Source: Macrothele yani (taxonomy: Eukaryota > Arthropoda > Arachnida > Araneae > Macrothelidae). Taken from it: a DNA stretch of 64,000 nucleotides. Location of the stretch: NCBI GenBank assembly GCA_039090855.1, contig CM077010.1, forward strand, positions 41,992,905 to 42,056,904. Reading direction: 5' to 3'. The notes under the pieces were generated by a model. That model made no database searches, had not been told where the DNA came from, and was given only the letters and a program-made list of their open reading frames with translations. The position numbers were made by a program, and so were the translations under genes. This document shows, piece by piece, positions 41,706 to 50,947 of this stretch (positions are counted from its first letter, which is position 1; each line of letters opens with the position of its first letter).

Positions 41706-42739
41706 TCTCATTAATTGATTTAATAGCTAAGGTTTCCTTTCTCAGGGGTATGTCTTAACCTAACCTTTTATCTTTTATTCATTTACGAAGTGCACTGTGT
41801 TTTATCAGTCCCATTACCCTATATTGTTACCATAAGGTTACTCTTGTTGCTTGTTAATTTTTTTTTTGCATGCTTCATTACTACACTCGTGTTGTTCATT
41901 TGCATATGATAATTTTTAATCAGATTGTTTTTCGTCTATGACATTAGTTATTTTCCCGTGTCGTTGTGTCAACGCATCGTTTTTCCCGTTAAATCCAACA
42001 ATTGTTATTGGAATTCATTTTATGTACGAGTTTGTACTTCGGCTTGAGCACTTTCTTACACTAGGCATGCTACACTCATACAGAATTTGCTTATTACCGT
42101 ATATTGTTCCTTTTAACGTTACTTTACTACTAAACGCCAACTAAAGTTAATTCGAAATAATGACGAAATTTCCATACTGGCAGCTGATAAATCACCAAAA
42201 GTGTATTATTGAATAAATCAACATATCAGGATAAGATGCTTGAAGCCATTTCATCTATTCCGCACACAGTGGTAGAACGGGATCCCACAAAAGCACCTTG
42301 TTCAGCTCTTTCCAGATTAAAAAAAGCTCATTCATTCCCGGACAGTTTTTCTTAAGCCTCCACCCTCCCCCTCCCGGCTGTCGTGTACCAAATATTTTGG
42401 GGCGTCTAAAACTACATAAGAAGGGGCATCCCATTAGGCCATTGGTCGCGGGTTATGTCAACCCGACTCTACCCCTTGAAAAAGCTCTTGCTCAGGACTT
42501 AGCAAATTTTGCTGTGAACTCCCCTTATTCTGTAAAAAGTTCCACTGTTGCAATTGAAAGAGTTACAATGTTACAGCCACATTCTAAACCTTTCACTCTT
42601 TCCTCATTGGATGTTGTTTCATTGCACCCTAATGTACGTGTGGACGCCACCCATCTCATTATTGAGGCCAAACTTGCAGAGTCCCAAGTCCCCCGTACGT
42701 CTGAAATTTCAGCTGTTATGAACGCTCCTCGTTTGGGAG

Positions 42740-43853
42740 TGGTTCACTTCGCCGACAACTCATTTCGTCGACGCCACTTCGTCGACAGGTACATTTCGTC
42801 GACACTCACTTCGTCGACACTATACAGTATATGCTTTCGTAAAATCTACAGTTTTCAATTTAGAACCACCAAATTTGGTATACTATCTCATTGTACTCTT
42901 ACACCAACTTAGACCACAGGCGGAAGAGGTCGGAGCCCGGGGTCAAGGGGGTCCCCATACAACCTTTTCGTAAAACCTACAGTTTTCAATTTAGAACCAC
43001 CAAATTTGGTATACTATCTCATGGTACTCTTACTTAGCTCGCAGATAGGGTATAGGAGTGCAGAATTGTGTTGCAGTTCTTAAGTAAAAAATGGAAATTT
43101 TTGAGAAAATTTTGTATGAGACTCCCTTTACCCCGGGCCTCGACCTGTTCCAAAAACCGTGTACGGTCTAAGTACAATGAGATAGTATACCGAATTTGGT
43201 GGTTCTAAATTGAAAACTATAGATTTTACGAAACTGTCGTATGGGGCCCCCTTGACCCCGGGCCCCGACCTCTTTCGTCTGTGGTCTAAGTTGGTGTACG
43301 AGTACAATGAGATAGTATACCAAATTTGGTGGTTCTAAATTGAAAACTGTAGATTTCACGAAAATGTTGTATGGGGCCCCTTTCACCCCGGGCCCCGACC
43401 CCTTCCGTCTGTGGTCTAAGTTGGTGTAAGAGTACAATGAGATAGTAAACCAAAATTGGTGGTTCTAAATTGAAAACTGTAGATTTTACAAAAATGTTGT
43501 TTGGGACCGGGCCCCCTTGACACCGGGCCCCGACCCCTTCCGTCTGTGGTCTAAGTTGGTGTAACAGTACAATGAGATAGTATACCAAATTTGGTTGTTC
43601 TAAATTGAAAACTATAGATTTTACGAAACTGTTGTATGGGGCCCCCTTGACCCCGGGCCCCGACCTCTTCCGTCTGTAGTCTAAGTTGGTGTAAGAGTAC
43701 AATGAGATAGTATACCAAATTTGGTGGTTCTAAATTGAAAACTGTAGATTTTACGAAAGCATATACTGTATAGTGTCGACGAAGTGTGTGTCGACGAAAT
43801 GTACCTGTCGACGAAGTGGCGTCGACGAAATGAGTTGTCGACGAAGTGAACCA
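42740..43853. mobile_element. fold-back DNA element with TTCGTCGAC-repeat ends
   Basis: The terminal inverted repeats (42740-42910 and about 43690-43853) begin TGGTTCACTTCG and contain four to five TTCGTCGAC motifs each. They continue inward through GTAAAATCTACAGTTTTCAA. The interior is made of 130-bp units: about five on one strand (AGTACAATGAGATAGTA at 43171, 43301, 43431, 43566, 43696) and two in inverse orientation at 42837-43031. No transposase. It interrupts the PLE-2 RT gene; no clear target duplication was found. Confidence 0.88.
43171..43760. repeat. 130-bp tandem units inside the fold-back element
   Basis: Five units spaced 130, 130, 135 and 130 bp share GATAGTATACCAAATTTGGT, GAAAACTGTAGATTTTACGA and GGGCCCCGACC. 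They yield long repetitive minus-strand frames that I do not regard as genes. Confidence 0.93.
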
Positions 43854-44491
43854 GACCGCTTCGTTTAGTTAAACAGCGTTCATGCTTCAAATTCGATAAT
43901 CGAATCTACAAGCAAGTAGAGGGCTAACCCATGGGTTCTTCACTTTCAGCCGTACTCGCAGGAATTCTGCTTCAACACATTGAAAACAAAGTTCTCAATG
44001 AGTTACCCCTTCCCCCAGTTTGTATATCAGGTACGTCGACGCCACCCTTGTATTTTGGTCTCATACACAGGATGAATTAGCTAAGTTCGCCGAAGCGCTT
44101 TCATCTGTCTTTCCCTCTATCGGGCTCACGATAGAAACTGAATCAAACTACTCTCTACCATTCTTGGACTTCTGAATTTTCCGTAATCCAGAAACATGTA
44201 ATATATCTGACCCAGTTTATTGAAAACCTACTGCTAGCAATAGTCTAATCCCATTTAACTCTTCACATCCGTTACCACATAAGTTATCAGTCATCAACAT
44301 TTTAATCAGAAGAGCTTTTACGCATTCGTCTGCTGACACTTTGCTTAAATCTGAAATAGATTTCATTTTTGATTTAGCTGCCAAACATGGATATCCTAAA
44401 TACATGATTAACCAAGTCTATCGAATAATTTAAAATGATAGATGTACATGTTTGATCAAAGACCAAAAATCAGTAAAACGTTTTGTTTGTA

Positions 44492-44537
44492 CGTGTCAGT
44501 ACATTAGTAACACAGACGTTACTAATGTACTGACACG
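44492..44537. repeat. perfect 20-bp inverted repeat, 6-nt loop, inside PLE-2
   Basis: CGTGTCAGTACATTAGTAAC (44492-44511) and its exact reverse complement (44518-44537) flank ACAGAC. It lies between the RT and GIY-YIG parts, where the related PLE-1 has no such structure. Confidence 0.95.
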
Positions 44538-44559
44538 CACTTGTATGAAGTATGATTTT

Positions 44560-44856
44560 CATTTCGGCATTAGATCCAGAAATATACTCTCATTTGTTAA
44601 AAAAGACCGAGGACAACCTGATATTTTGTATAAAAAGGGCGTTTATAATATACCTTTTAATAGATGTTTCCAATGGTGAACACGCAAGTAACTACGTGGG
44701 CTCTACAAGACGTAGCCTTGAGACTCGAGTGCAGGAACATAAATACGACATCCGTGCTAAACACAGTAATACAGCACTCGCCATAAATGTAGCACAAGGA
44801 ACTGTACAACCAGACTGGAACGACATTAAATTGTTACATACCGCCGCATCAATATA
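44560..44856 (+). pseudogene. PLE-2 GIY-YIG endonuclease, N-terminal part
   Basis: Frames give KEDNLIFCIKRAFIIY in part, then NYVGSTRRSLETRVQEHKYD and DIKLLHTAASI. YVGSTRRSLETRVQEH is the GIY-YIG core with the catalytic Arg. Tc1-A copy 2 interrupts the domain, and reading continues in frame at 46077. Confidence 0.82.
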
Positions 44857-46076
44857 CACTATCTACCAACAAGTAATTGGACACCCCTGCAATCGACGAT
44901 ATCTGCGTTCCTGATACACGTCACGACCGCCGCCGTTAAATATCGTGTGGGAAACAACAACGCAACCAGTCGCATTTAAGATGCCACGCAGTTCGGACCT
45001 CTCTGACTTCGAGAAAGGTGTAATCGTCGGGTATCACAGAAATGGCCGATCCATACGTGACATATCCAGCGAGTTGAAGTACCCAAAATCGACAATGGCC
45101 TACGTGATTGGCAAGTTGGAGATGAGAGGTGACTGTCGGAATGTGCCCCGATCCGGCAGACCCACAAAACTGGGAGTTAGAGACCGACGGATGCTGGCCA
45201 TAGAAATTCGGAAGAACCGCACCAAATCGTTGGGCCAGATCCAAGAGGAGTTTCAACAGGCATCCGGGAGTGTTCTTTTGATGAATACCATCCGTAAGGA
45301 AGCCAATCTGCTCAGTTATCATGGACGTGCTGCCGCCCACAAGCCTTTGATCACCAAGTCCAATAGCGCTGCTCGGCTAACGTGGTGCAAAGAACATCGA
45401 CAGTGGACCGTTGAACAGTGGTAACAGGTTCTCTGGAGCGACGAATCAAGGTTCACCTTCTACCGTTCGGATGGCAGGGTCTGGGTTTGGTGTCTGCCTG
45501 GAGAACGCCTCCTGCCGGAATGTATTGTGCAAATTGTGAAGTTCGGCGGCGGTGGAATTATGCTATGGGAGTGTTTCTCCTGGTATGGCACGGAACCCTT
45601 GGTCGCAATTCCTGGTAGACTAAACGCCGAGACCTACTGCACCATGTTGGATAACCATGCGCTTTCTGCGTTGTGGCAGTTTTACGAGGTGGACACATGT
45701 TACTTTCAGGATGACAATGCCACCTGTCATGCTGCGAGATCCACCATGGCTTGGTATGGTGACAATGGGGGTTAATCGAATCGACTGGCCTGCGCAGAGC
45801 CCGGACCTTAACCGTATCGAGCACTTCTGGGACGAGTTGGAGCGTCGATTTAAGGGGTGCCCGCACCGTCCGAAATCGGTGAAGGAACTGACCTGTCTTC
45901 TCCAAGACGAGTGGAAAGAAATACCGCTAGCCGTCGTACAACGCCTGGTTGAGAGTATGCCCCGGAGGGTCGCAGCTGTATTCGCCGCTCGTGGAGGCTC
46001 CACCAACTACTGAAGGTGAATAAACTTCGTTTTCCTTTGCTATCACAGGTGTCCAATTACTTGTTGGTAGATAGTG
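44857..46076 (+). mobile_element. Tc1-like element, family Tc1-A, copy 2 (1220 bp)
   Basis: 28-bp ends at 44857-44884 and 46049-46076 are perfect or nearly perfect inverted repeats (CACTATCTACCAACAAGTAA). TA precedes the element (44855-44856); the right flank is TG, so that copy of the TA appears mutated. It is inserted in the GIY-YIG domain of PLE-2. Confidence 0.95.
44981..46013 (+). pseudogene. Tc1-A transposase, copy 2, one nonsense and one frameshift
   Basis: Start at ATG 44981 (MPRSSDLSDFEKGVIVGY). Paired HTH domains (SIRDISSELKYPKSTMAYVI; MNTIRKEANLLSYHGRAAAH) flank the RPTKLGVRDRR linker. A TAA at 45422-45424 replaces a residue just before VLWSDESRF (first Asp). The frame continues through YFQDDNATCHAA (second Asp) to a frameshift in the run of G's near 45767-45771. 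After that SPDLNRIEHFWDELERRFKG carries the Glu; the spacing is 34 (DD34E). It ends MPRRVAAVFAARGGSTNY at 46013. All catalytic residues survive. This is the better copy of the family and differs from a working length gene by two lesions. Confidence 0.93.
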
Positions 46077-46211
46077 TGCTTGTTGCATATAACTGAAAGC
46101 TTATACATCGAAGCTTTCGGGGACGGCTACTCTAACGACAACTCCCGAGTTGACTTACCCAGGATTTGGAAACGACTTATCAGAGCTATGAACTTGCATA
46201 ATAATATTTCT
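46077..46211 (+). pseudogene. PLE-2 GIY-YIG endonuclease, C-terminal part
   Basis: Directly after the Tc1-A insertion the translation reads LLHITESLYIEAFGDGYSND and IWKRLIRAMNLHNNISC, then TAA. The Glu in TESLYIEAF matches TESLFIA of PLE-1. With a single TA between the two halves the frame is continuous, which supports the insertion model. Confidence 0.82.
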
Positions 46212-46226
46212 TGTTAACCATGTGTC

Positions 46227-46313
46227 AGACCAGGTCCATGTGAGCTATGACAAATGTTTATATTCTGTATATTTTTGTACCCTGTTCACCATATTCCCAC
46301 AAGGACCTGGTCT
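46227..46313. repeat. 11-bp inverted repeat in PLE-2 3' region
   Basis: AGACCAGGTCC (46227-46237) and GGACCTGGTCT (46303-46313) pair perfectly with a 65-bp loop, shortly after the PLE stop codon. It may be an RNA structure of the element's 3' region. Confidence 0.8.
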
Positions 46314-46719
46314 AATTTGAGATTTAGCCATGATGTGATGGCAGCATTACGATACCCTTGCGACGCTGCTCCACACTTGGCACGTCACCACACTCATACT
46401 TATATATTGGAGCACACTGGCAGCAACTGCTCTCCCCTTCTGAAGGCGGGTGCGACTGTCGGCACGAAAGTGCTTATGGGTTTTTAATCTTTTTAATTAT
46501 GTAAATATCTATCATCTTTTAAAATTAAATTATCGTGCAAAGACGGCATATGCTTTCAATGTATTACTTTACTACTTGTTAAGTTTTTTTGCACGTTTGC
46601 ATAACCACTCTCATGATATGCATTTGCATGTGATGCACTTGAAATTTTATTATCATCAGGAATTTTCACTACTAAGCGGATTTCCTCGACCATATAGTTA
46701 AGCCAGAGTCTTCCTCAAC

Positions 46720-47575
46720 TTCTCTCTATTCAAGGCCATCACTTCATCCAGTCCATTATTTTTTTTAACTTGATTTAATCACCTGCATCCACTTTCTCGT
46801 TGGGCTTTCTCTTTCCTGGAGTCTCTCATCAGTCAGAATTTTAGGACGTCTCTCTGATGACAGTCTCCTTACATGGCCGAACCATTGCAATCTCCGAATC
46901 TCAATAGTTTGAAGAATGTCTACTTTAACACTCATAATACTTGAATCTTTTGTATTACGCACTTTTTCCAGTCTGGAATTTCTTCCAGAACGCCTCCAAA
47001 ATTCAATCACTGTAGCCAATAATCTTTGTTTATGTCTTTTATTCAGTGTCCATGTATCTGCACCCTATAAAATGATGCTCTGAAAATTCACAGAAAAAAT
47101 GAGTCTTTTTACTCTTGGAAAGACATTGCTGCTCCAAAGAACAGGATTCAAAACAGAAATAGCTTTCCTGCCCTCCCCAATTCTCCGATCAATGTCATGC
47201 ACCGTTCTGATGTATTATGGATCCGAGGTATTAAAATTCCTAAACTGTTATCAACGTAATATTATTGGTTATTTCAATGAAGTCTCTGGGATCATAGGAC
47301 AAGTGCTCAGGTTTATTGTCTTTAATTTTAAGTCCCCAACGATCATATCCAGAGATGACTTTACGAAACATATAATCTACGTTTATTTTCTGCAAAGATT
47401 ACTTGATCATCCGCAAAGGGCAAATGGCACACGAAATCATTCTGAATCCGTAATTCCAAATTTTTGCACTTCACTGACCATTCTCTAACCTCAATATAGA
47501 TCTTAAATAATGTAAGGGACATACAGCATCCCTGTAAAAGACCTTACTGCTCACAACAACTTCTGATAGTTGTTG
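46720..47575 (-). pseudogene. LINE reverse transcriptase C-terminal fragment, inserted in PLE-2 flank
   Basis: The minus-strand reading gives GADTWTLNKRHKQRLLATVI, VKVDILQTIEIRRLQWFGHV and RRLSSERRPKILTD. This is the ...Y-G-TWTL-K... and IE-RRL-W-GHVRRM signature of LINE endonuclease/RT C-termini. Frames upstream (47020-47480) are broken. It divides the PLE-2 3' flank, whose sequence resumes near 47585. Confidence 0.8.
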
Positions 47576-47830
47576 TCCACACTTGATAATACATTTTAAT
47601 AACTTTTTTGTCTTTTCGTTTATAACGCTTTTTATTTTGTCGTGTTGTTGTGTGCATCGGTTTTCCTCTAAGCCAACAACTGTTGTGGAGTTATTTTTAA
47701 GCTTTATGTACCAGTTTGTACTTCGTCTTTTGCATTTTATTAAACTAGGTGTGCTGCTACGTACCTACAGTATTTTATCTTTTCTTGCATGCTCGCTTTG
47801 CATGGGGTCCTAAAACATGTTAGGAAAGAC

Positions 47831-48777
47831 AATTTTAGCGGTTTAGCAATCTATTCTTAGTACATGCTCAATAGGAAGTTTAACGCCTCTTCAAAGCTAC
47901 TTTCGTACTGTTTAAATGACACAAATAAGTTGATATGACAGCACAATTCAGCGATGCTTAAGCTCGAGTGAAGCAGTGCCGATCAAAACCTATATTTTAA
48001 GTTGGGAGAATTCAGTTCACGTTTATCAGAAAACAGGCGCAGAAAGAAAAGGTAAAATAAATATAAAGACTGGTTTTCCATGAAAGTGTTTTCAAGAGCG
48101 ATAATAGTTTCTTCCTACGTAGAAAAATCCTTAGAAGAAAGCAAGATCGAAGCTTTGGCGCAATCGTTTCGCTTTCTTCACGGTAAAATGGTCACTTTAT
48201 AGACCGTAGTGAAAGCAAAATACACGTTTCACTCGGCACCGCTATTCAGTTTTATGATGAGAAAGATTTGCTGAGTCATTCGCATTATGGGGAACACGAC
48301 ACAAAAGAATTTTTTCAGAACTTTCCGATAATTTTCTACCTGAAAGTGTTTTATTATCACCCAATTTCTTTTATCGAGAAAACCAGTGCTTTTCCATTAT
48401 ATGTCTGTCATGATATGCCTTCCGACAGGACCTCGCTTAAAATATTTTCGAAGATATAAAAGGACAAAAGATACAAGAAATCCTATTTACCATTTATTTT
48501 TTTAGGACTCTGAGAAAAAATATATATAGATTACTAAAATTTTGAGTGGAATTTCTTTTAAGCCTGAATATGCATTTAACCTCATGTCTTCGTTTGCAGC
48601 ATTTGCTCTTGTATCGGATCTATGGTTGCCAACTTTTCATTTCATTCAACCCTCAGGATGTTTCGACGCGGACAGGGAGCTAAATACGTGCTTGTAAAAA
48701 TGAAAATTTCTTTTCCACGCATAAAATAATCCTTATGTACAGTTACAGAATTTAGATCTGAGTCCACATAGAACATA
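47831..48777. other. no recognisable feature
   Basis: A 63-codon frame at 48268-48459 lacks motifs. No repeat relation seen. Confidence 0.45.
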
Positions 48778-48789
48778 CATTGAAGTGCC

Positions 48790-49818
48790 AAAAGTCACGG
48801 GATACGTACCTAGCAATTGTGTATGACCTCCTCTAGCCCGGCGAACTGCAACTCAAAGTAGAATCGATTTCACAAGTGGCCGGAAGGCTTTTGGTGAGAT
48901 GTTGGGTCATGCCGTCTGAACAGCTGCCCACAGTTCCCAGGTATTTGTAGGTGCAGAATATTGGGACTTTTCCACCATATCCCATAAGTGCTCTGTTGGG
49001 TTCATGTTGGGTGCCGCCCCGGTGGCGCGCTGGTCTAAGCGCTGGCTTATGACAATTCGTCCGAGAGGGAACCGGGTTAGCATCCCGGTTATGCATGGAT
49101 GCTGTGTTTGTCTCACGGCACAGTGACCCTAAAATAGGTCACTGTGCTGTGTTTGTCTGGAACCAATGACCCTAAATTAGAGACCGGCGATTGCTTATAG
49201 CCTATTGAGTTGCTCACGTTGGTCGGTTAAACCTTCAAAGAAAAGAATGTCGGGGTAAACGTGGTCGCCACACCATCCGTCGGAAATGTCCAGAATGCTC
49301 CTCGAACCAATTTTGGACAACTTGGATCCGATGCCATAGTGCATTGCCCGCCTAGAAAATCCCACACATGTTGCCAGTTTTCCAGGGTACAATTACCGTG
49401 TTCACGATCCCAGGTGAGGCGCCGTGGTCCGATGTCGTGGTGTTAACAAAGGCACTCTGGTGGGTCTTCTGCTCCCATACCCCAATGGACGCTAAATTAC
49501 GCTGCACTGACCTGATGGATATGTCTGTGATGCCTCCTGCATTGAATGTGGATGTTATTTGAGCCAGTGTTGCTTATCTGTTGCATGGGCATTCCTGGTC
49601 AGACGCCGTTGGTCACGGTCATTCAGCACCCATGGTCGGCCACTGCGCTTCCCACGGCGGGTGGTAATGTCTTCCATGAGGTATTCTCGGTACACACGTG
49701 ACACCGTGGATCGAGAAATTTTAATTGTTCGCACAACTTCGGAAACTGGATTTCCCATCCGTCTGGCTCTCACTACCATGCCTCGTTTAGACTCTGATAA
49801 TTCACGTCGGCCTGCCAT
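48790..49818 (-). pseudogene. Tc1-D transposase, catalytic core deleted
   Basis: Start at 49818: MAGRRELSESKRGMVVRARR, then an HTH (VRTIKISRSTVSRVYREYLM) and the linker GKRSGRPWVLNDRDQRRLTR. A second HTH (ITDISIRSVQRNLASIGV) comes after a stop. Sequence before the first Asp (CTLENWQHVW) runs straight into the stretch after the second Asp (VQNWFEEHSGHFRRMVW), so the first two catalytic residues are deleted. After the SINE the C-terminus reads NPTEHLWDMVEKSQYSAP. Dead copy. Confidence 0.85.
49013..49247 (+). mobile_element. SINE-1 copy with internal duplication, inside Tc1-D
   Basis: Head GCCGCCCCGGTGGCGCGCTG. The body contains a local repeat (GCTGTGTTTGTCT twice) around the palindromic CAGTGACCCTAAAATAGGTCACTG. 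Tail GTTGGTCGGTTAAACCTTC. Its plus orientation is opposite to the Tc1-D gene. Confidence 0.9.
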
Positions 49819-50356
49819 AATCCTACTGGCGGTTCTTCAACCAGACTCACGAGATGACCCCTCGAAACTGATAATAATCGTGGCGTGCGTCGAAGCTTCT
49901 ATAGGACGGCAGCGCCAGTTAAATATTTTGCATTCTGCTATCCTATTACTTTTGAATTTTATAAACACTTCTCAGTCTATTGCTGCTTGACTGTCTCCTA
50001 AGTCTCTTCCACAACTCTGCCTTGAGAAATTCTCTTCCATGTCATTCCGGCATGCCTTGGAATTTCATCCACCTAACTGCCACGTGGTCTTTTTCTGGGT
50101 CTTTCCCTGTCCCTTAGCATGCAGTCTAATATTTTAGTTCCCAAACGGCCAGTTTTTCTGGCAACATGTCCAGCCCATTGCAACTTTGTCTTTACTTTGG
50201 TCACGATGTCATCAACTCTCGTCATTTCCCCAATTCACGTGCCACTTTTTTTATCTTTCGTAGCTTCATCAATCATGTGTCTCTTCGTGCTTCTTTGAGT
50301 CTTATGTCAGTCTTTGTGTGTCCTTTTTAGTGAAGTTTTCTATGTCTCGGGACCGC

Positions 50357-50518
50357 TGTGACGTACCTGCCAGCAGGACGCCTACGACATAAAGGCAGAT
50401 AGGAATCAGAATAAACGTCTGCGTAGCTCAGTTGGTAGAGCGACTTGTTCCGGAATAAGCGGCCTCGGGTTCGAATCCCGGCGTAGACCAAAAATGACGG
50501 AGAAATTTACTTCGTTAT
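50357..50518 (+). repeat. 5' LTR of TRIM-1
   Basis: Starts TGTGACGTACCTGCCAGCAG and ends TTACTTCGTTAT. The tRNA-like unit occupies 50417-50489, leaving 60 bp upstream and 29 bp downstream of it. Confidence 0.93.
50417..50489 (+). other. tRNA-like unit in the 5' LTR (possible pol III promoter)
   Basis: The 73 nt fit canonical tRNA numbering: acceptor GTCTGCG/CGTAGAC, U8, D stem GCTC/GAGC with A14, G18G19 and A21, and T arm TCGGG/CCCGG around TTCGAAT. A box TAGCTCAGTTGG and B box GGTTCGAATCC are intact. The anticodon loop position reads TTCCGGA (anticodon CCG, Arg), but the anticodon stem ACTTG/ATAAG does not pair in register; shifted by one base it pairs with a 6-nt loop. There is no genomic CCA requirement met or needed. 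I read it as tRNA-derived and not a working tRNA gene. Confidence 0.85.
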
Positions 50519-50520
50519 AA

Positions 50521-50532
50521 TGGCGCCCGAAC
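50521..50532 (+). other. primer binding site, tRNA-Lys type
   Basis: TGGCGCCCGAAC is complementary to the 3' end of the lysine tRNA used as primer by several LTR retroelements. It lies two bases after the 5' LTR, the normal place. Confidence 0.9.
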
Positions 50533-50559
50533 TATCCGGATGACCCGGCCGTTCAAAAT

Positions 50560-50594
50560 CTCGCATTGGTGTGATGTTATTTCCACACCGCGAG
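50560..50594 (+). other. stem-loop in the TRIM-1 leader
   Basis: CTCGC (50560-50564) and GGTGTG (50568-50573) pair with CACACC (50584-50589) and GCGAG (50590-50594). A structure just downstream of the PBS could serve packaging or dimerisation; that role is inference. Confidence 0.6.
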
Positions 50595-50772
50595 ACAGGA
50601 AAAATCAGAGAATTCTTTCTCCAGCGCTTCGAAAAATAAAAATGTGTGATGTTGCATTCCACACAGCAGATTGACTGGGAGTTCTCAAGTGCACGTTCTA
50701 CAGTGGATGGCTGCCTGCCTGCAACGATTCATGGTCACGGCTGACCCGTGGGCCATGCCCCGGCCCTCTTTC

Positions 50773-50785
50773 GGGGGGGGGGAGA
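50773..50785 (+). other. polypurine tract of TRIM-1
   Basis: Ten G's followed by AGA end exactly at the base before the 3' LTR, where plus-strand DNA synthesis would be primed. Confidence 0.9.
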
Positions 50786-50947
50786 TGTGACGTACCTGCC
50801 AGCAGGACGCCCACGACATAAAGGCAGATAGGAATCAGAATAAACGTCTGCGTAGCTCAGTTGGTAGAGCGACTTGTTCCGGAATAAGCGGCCTCGGGTT
50901 CGAATCCCGGCGTAGACCAAAAATGACGGAGAAATTTACTTCGTTAT
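50786..50947 (+). repeat. 3' LTR of TRIM-1
   Basis: Identical to the 5' LTR except C at 50812. The near identity implies a recent insertion, since both LTRs are copied from one template at integration. Confidence 0.93.
50846..50918 (+). other. tRNA-like unit in the 3' LTR
   Basis: Identical to 50417-50489, including A box, B box and the mispaired anticodon stem. Confidence 0.85.

Larger units (their letters stand above)
42180..44450 (+). pseudogene. PLE-2 reverse transcriptase, split and mutated
   Basis: Before the fold-back insertion the frames give ILGRLKLHKKGHPIRPLVAG, VNPTLPLEKALAQDLANF and TLSSLDVVSLHPNVRVDATH, i.e. the fingers and palm motifs of a PLE RT (P-LHK-G-P-RP, S-DVVSL-NV). 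After the insertion come NRIYKQVEG, PMGSSLSAVLAGILLQHIEN and YVDATLVFW, where the catalytic YVDD has become YVDA. NPETCNISDPVY, PLPHKLSVINILIRRAFTHS and HGYPKYMINQVYRI follow. Stops interrupt several segments. The protein would copy element RNA at a target nick, but the missing catalytic Asp and the stops make it inactive. Confidence 0.85.
41760..47830 (+). mobile_element. Penelope-like element PLE-2, nested host of three insertions
   Basis: The coding parts (RT 42180-44450, GIY-YIG 44560-44856 and 46077-46211) lie between related non-coding flanks. The block 41830-42110 (TTTGCATATGATAATTTTTA, CGTTGTGTCAACGCATCG, TACGAGTTTGTACTTCGGCT) is echoed by 46560-46700 and 47590-47770 (TTTGCATGTGATGCAC, GTACCAGTTTGTACTTCGTC). 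These flanks fit direct pseudo-LTRs. Insertions are a fold-back element (42740-43853), Tc1-A copy 2 (44857-46076) and a LINE (about 46720-47575). Confidence 0.8.
48778..49966 (-). mobile_element. Tc1-like element (Tc1-D), internally deleted, with SINE-1 insertion
   Basis: The left end CATTGAAGTGCCAAAAGTCA follows TA. The right end, read in reverse from about 49966, gives AATTCAAAAGTAATAGGATA, a weak match. One degenerate transposase gene on minus is interrupted by a SINE-1 at 49013-49247. Confidence 0.72.
50357..50947 (+). mobile_element. TRIM-1: miniature LTR retrotransposon with a tRNA-like unit in each LTR (591 bp)
   Basis: Two 162-bp LTRs (50357-50518 and 50786-50947) differ at one base (T at 50383, C at 50812). 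The 5-bp duplication ACCGC flanks the element (50352-50356, 50948-50952). A primer binding site TGGCGCCCGAAC starts two bases after the 5' LTR. A purine tract GGGGGGGGGGAGA directly precedes the 3' LTR. The 267-bp interior has no coding capacity. These parts define a terminal-repeat retrotransposon in miniature. Each LTR also contains a 73-nt tRNA-like sequence with A and B boxes. If the flank is read as 4 bp, the LTRs are 163 bp. It is inserted in a LINE relic. Confidence 0.95.

Noticed and set aside
43168..43890. Minus-strand ORFs of up to 138 codons in the fold-back element
   Set aside because: They are translations of 130-bp tandem units and inverted repeats.
50417..50489. Functional tRNA-Arg gene
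   Set aside because: The anticodon stem does not pair in register and the unit is duplicated exactly in both LTRs of a retroelement.
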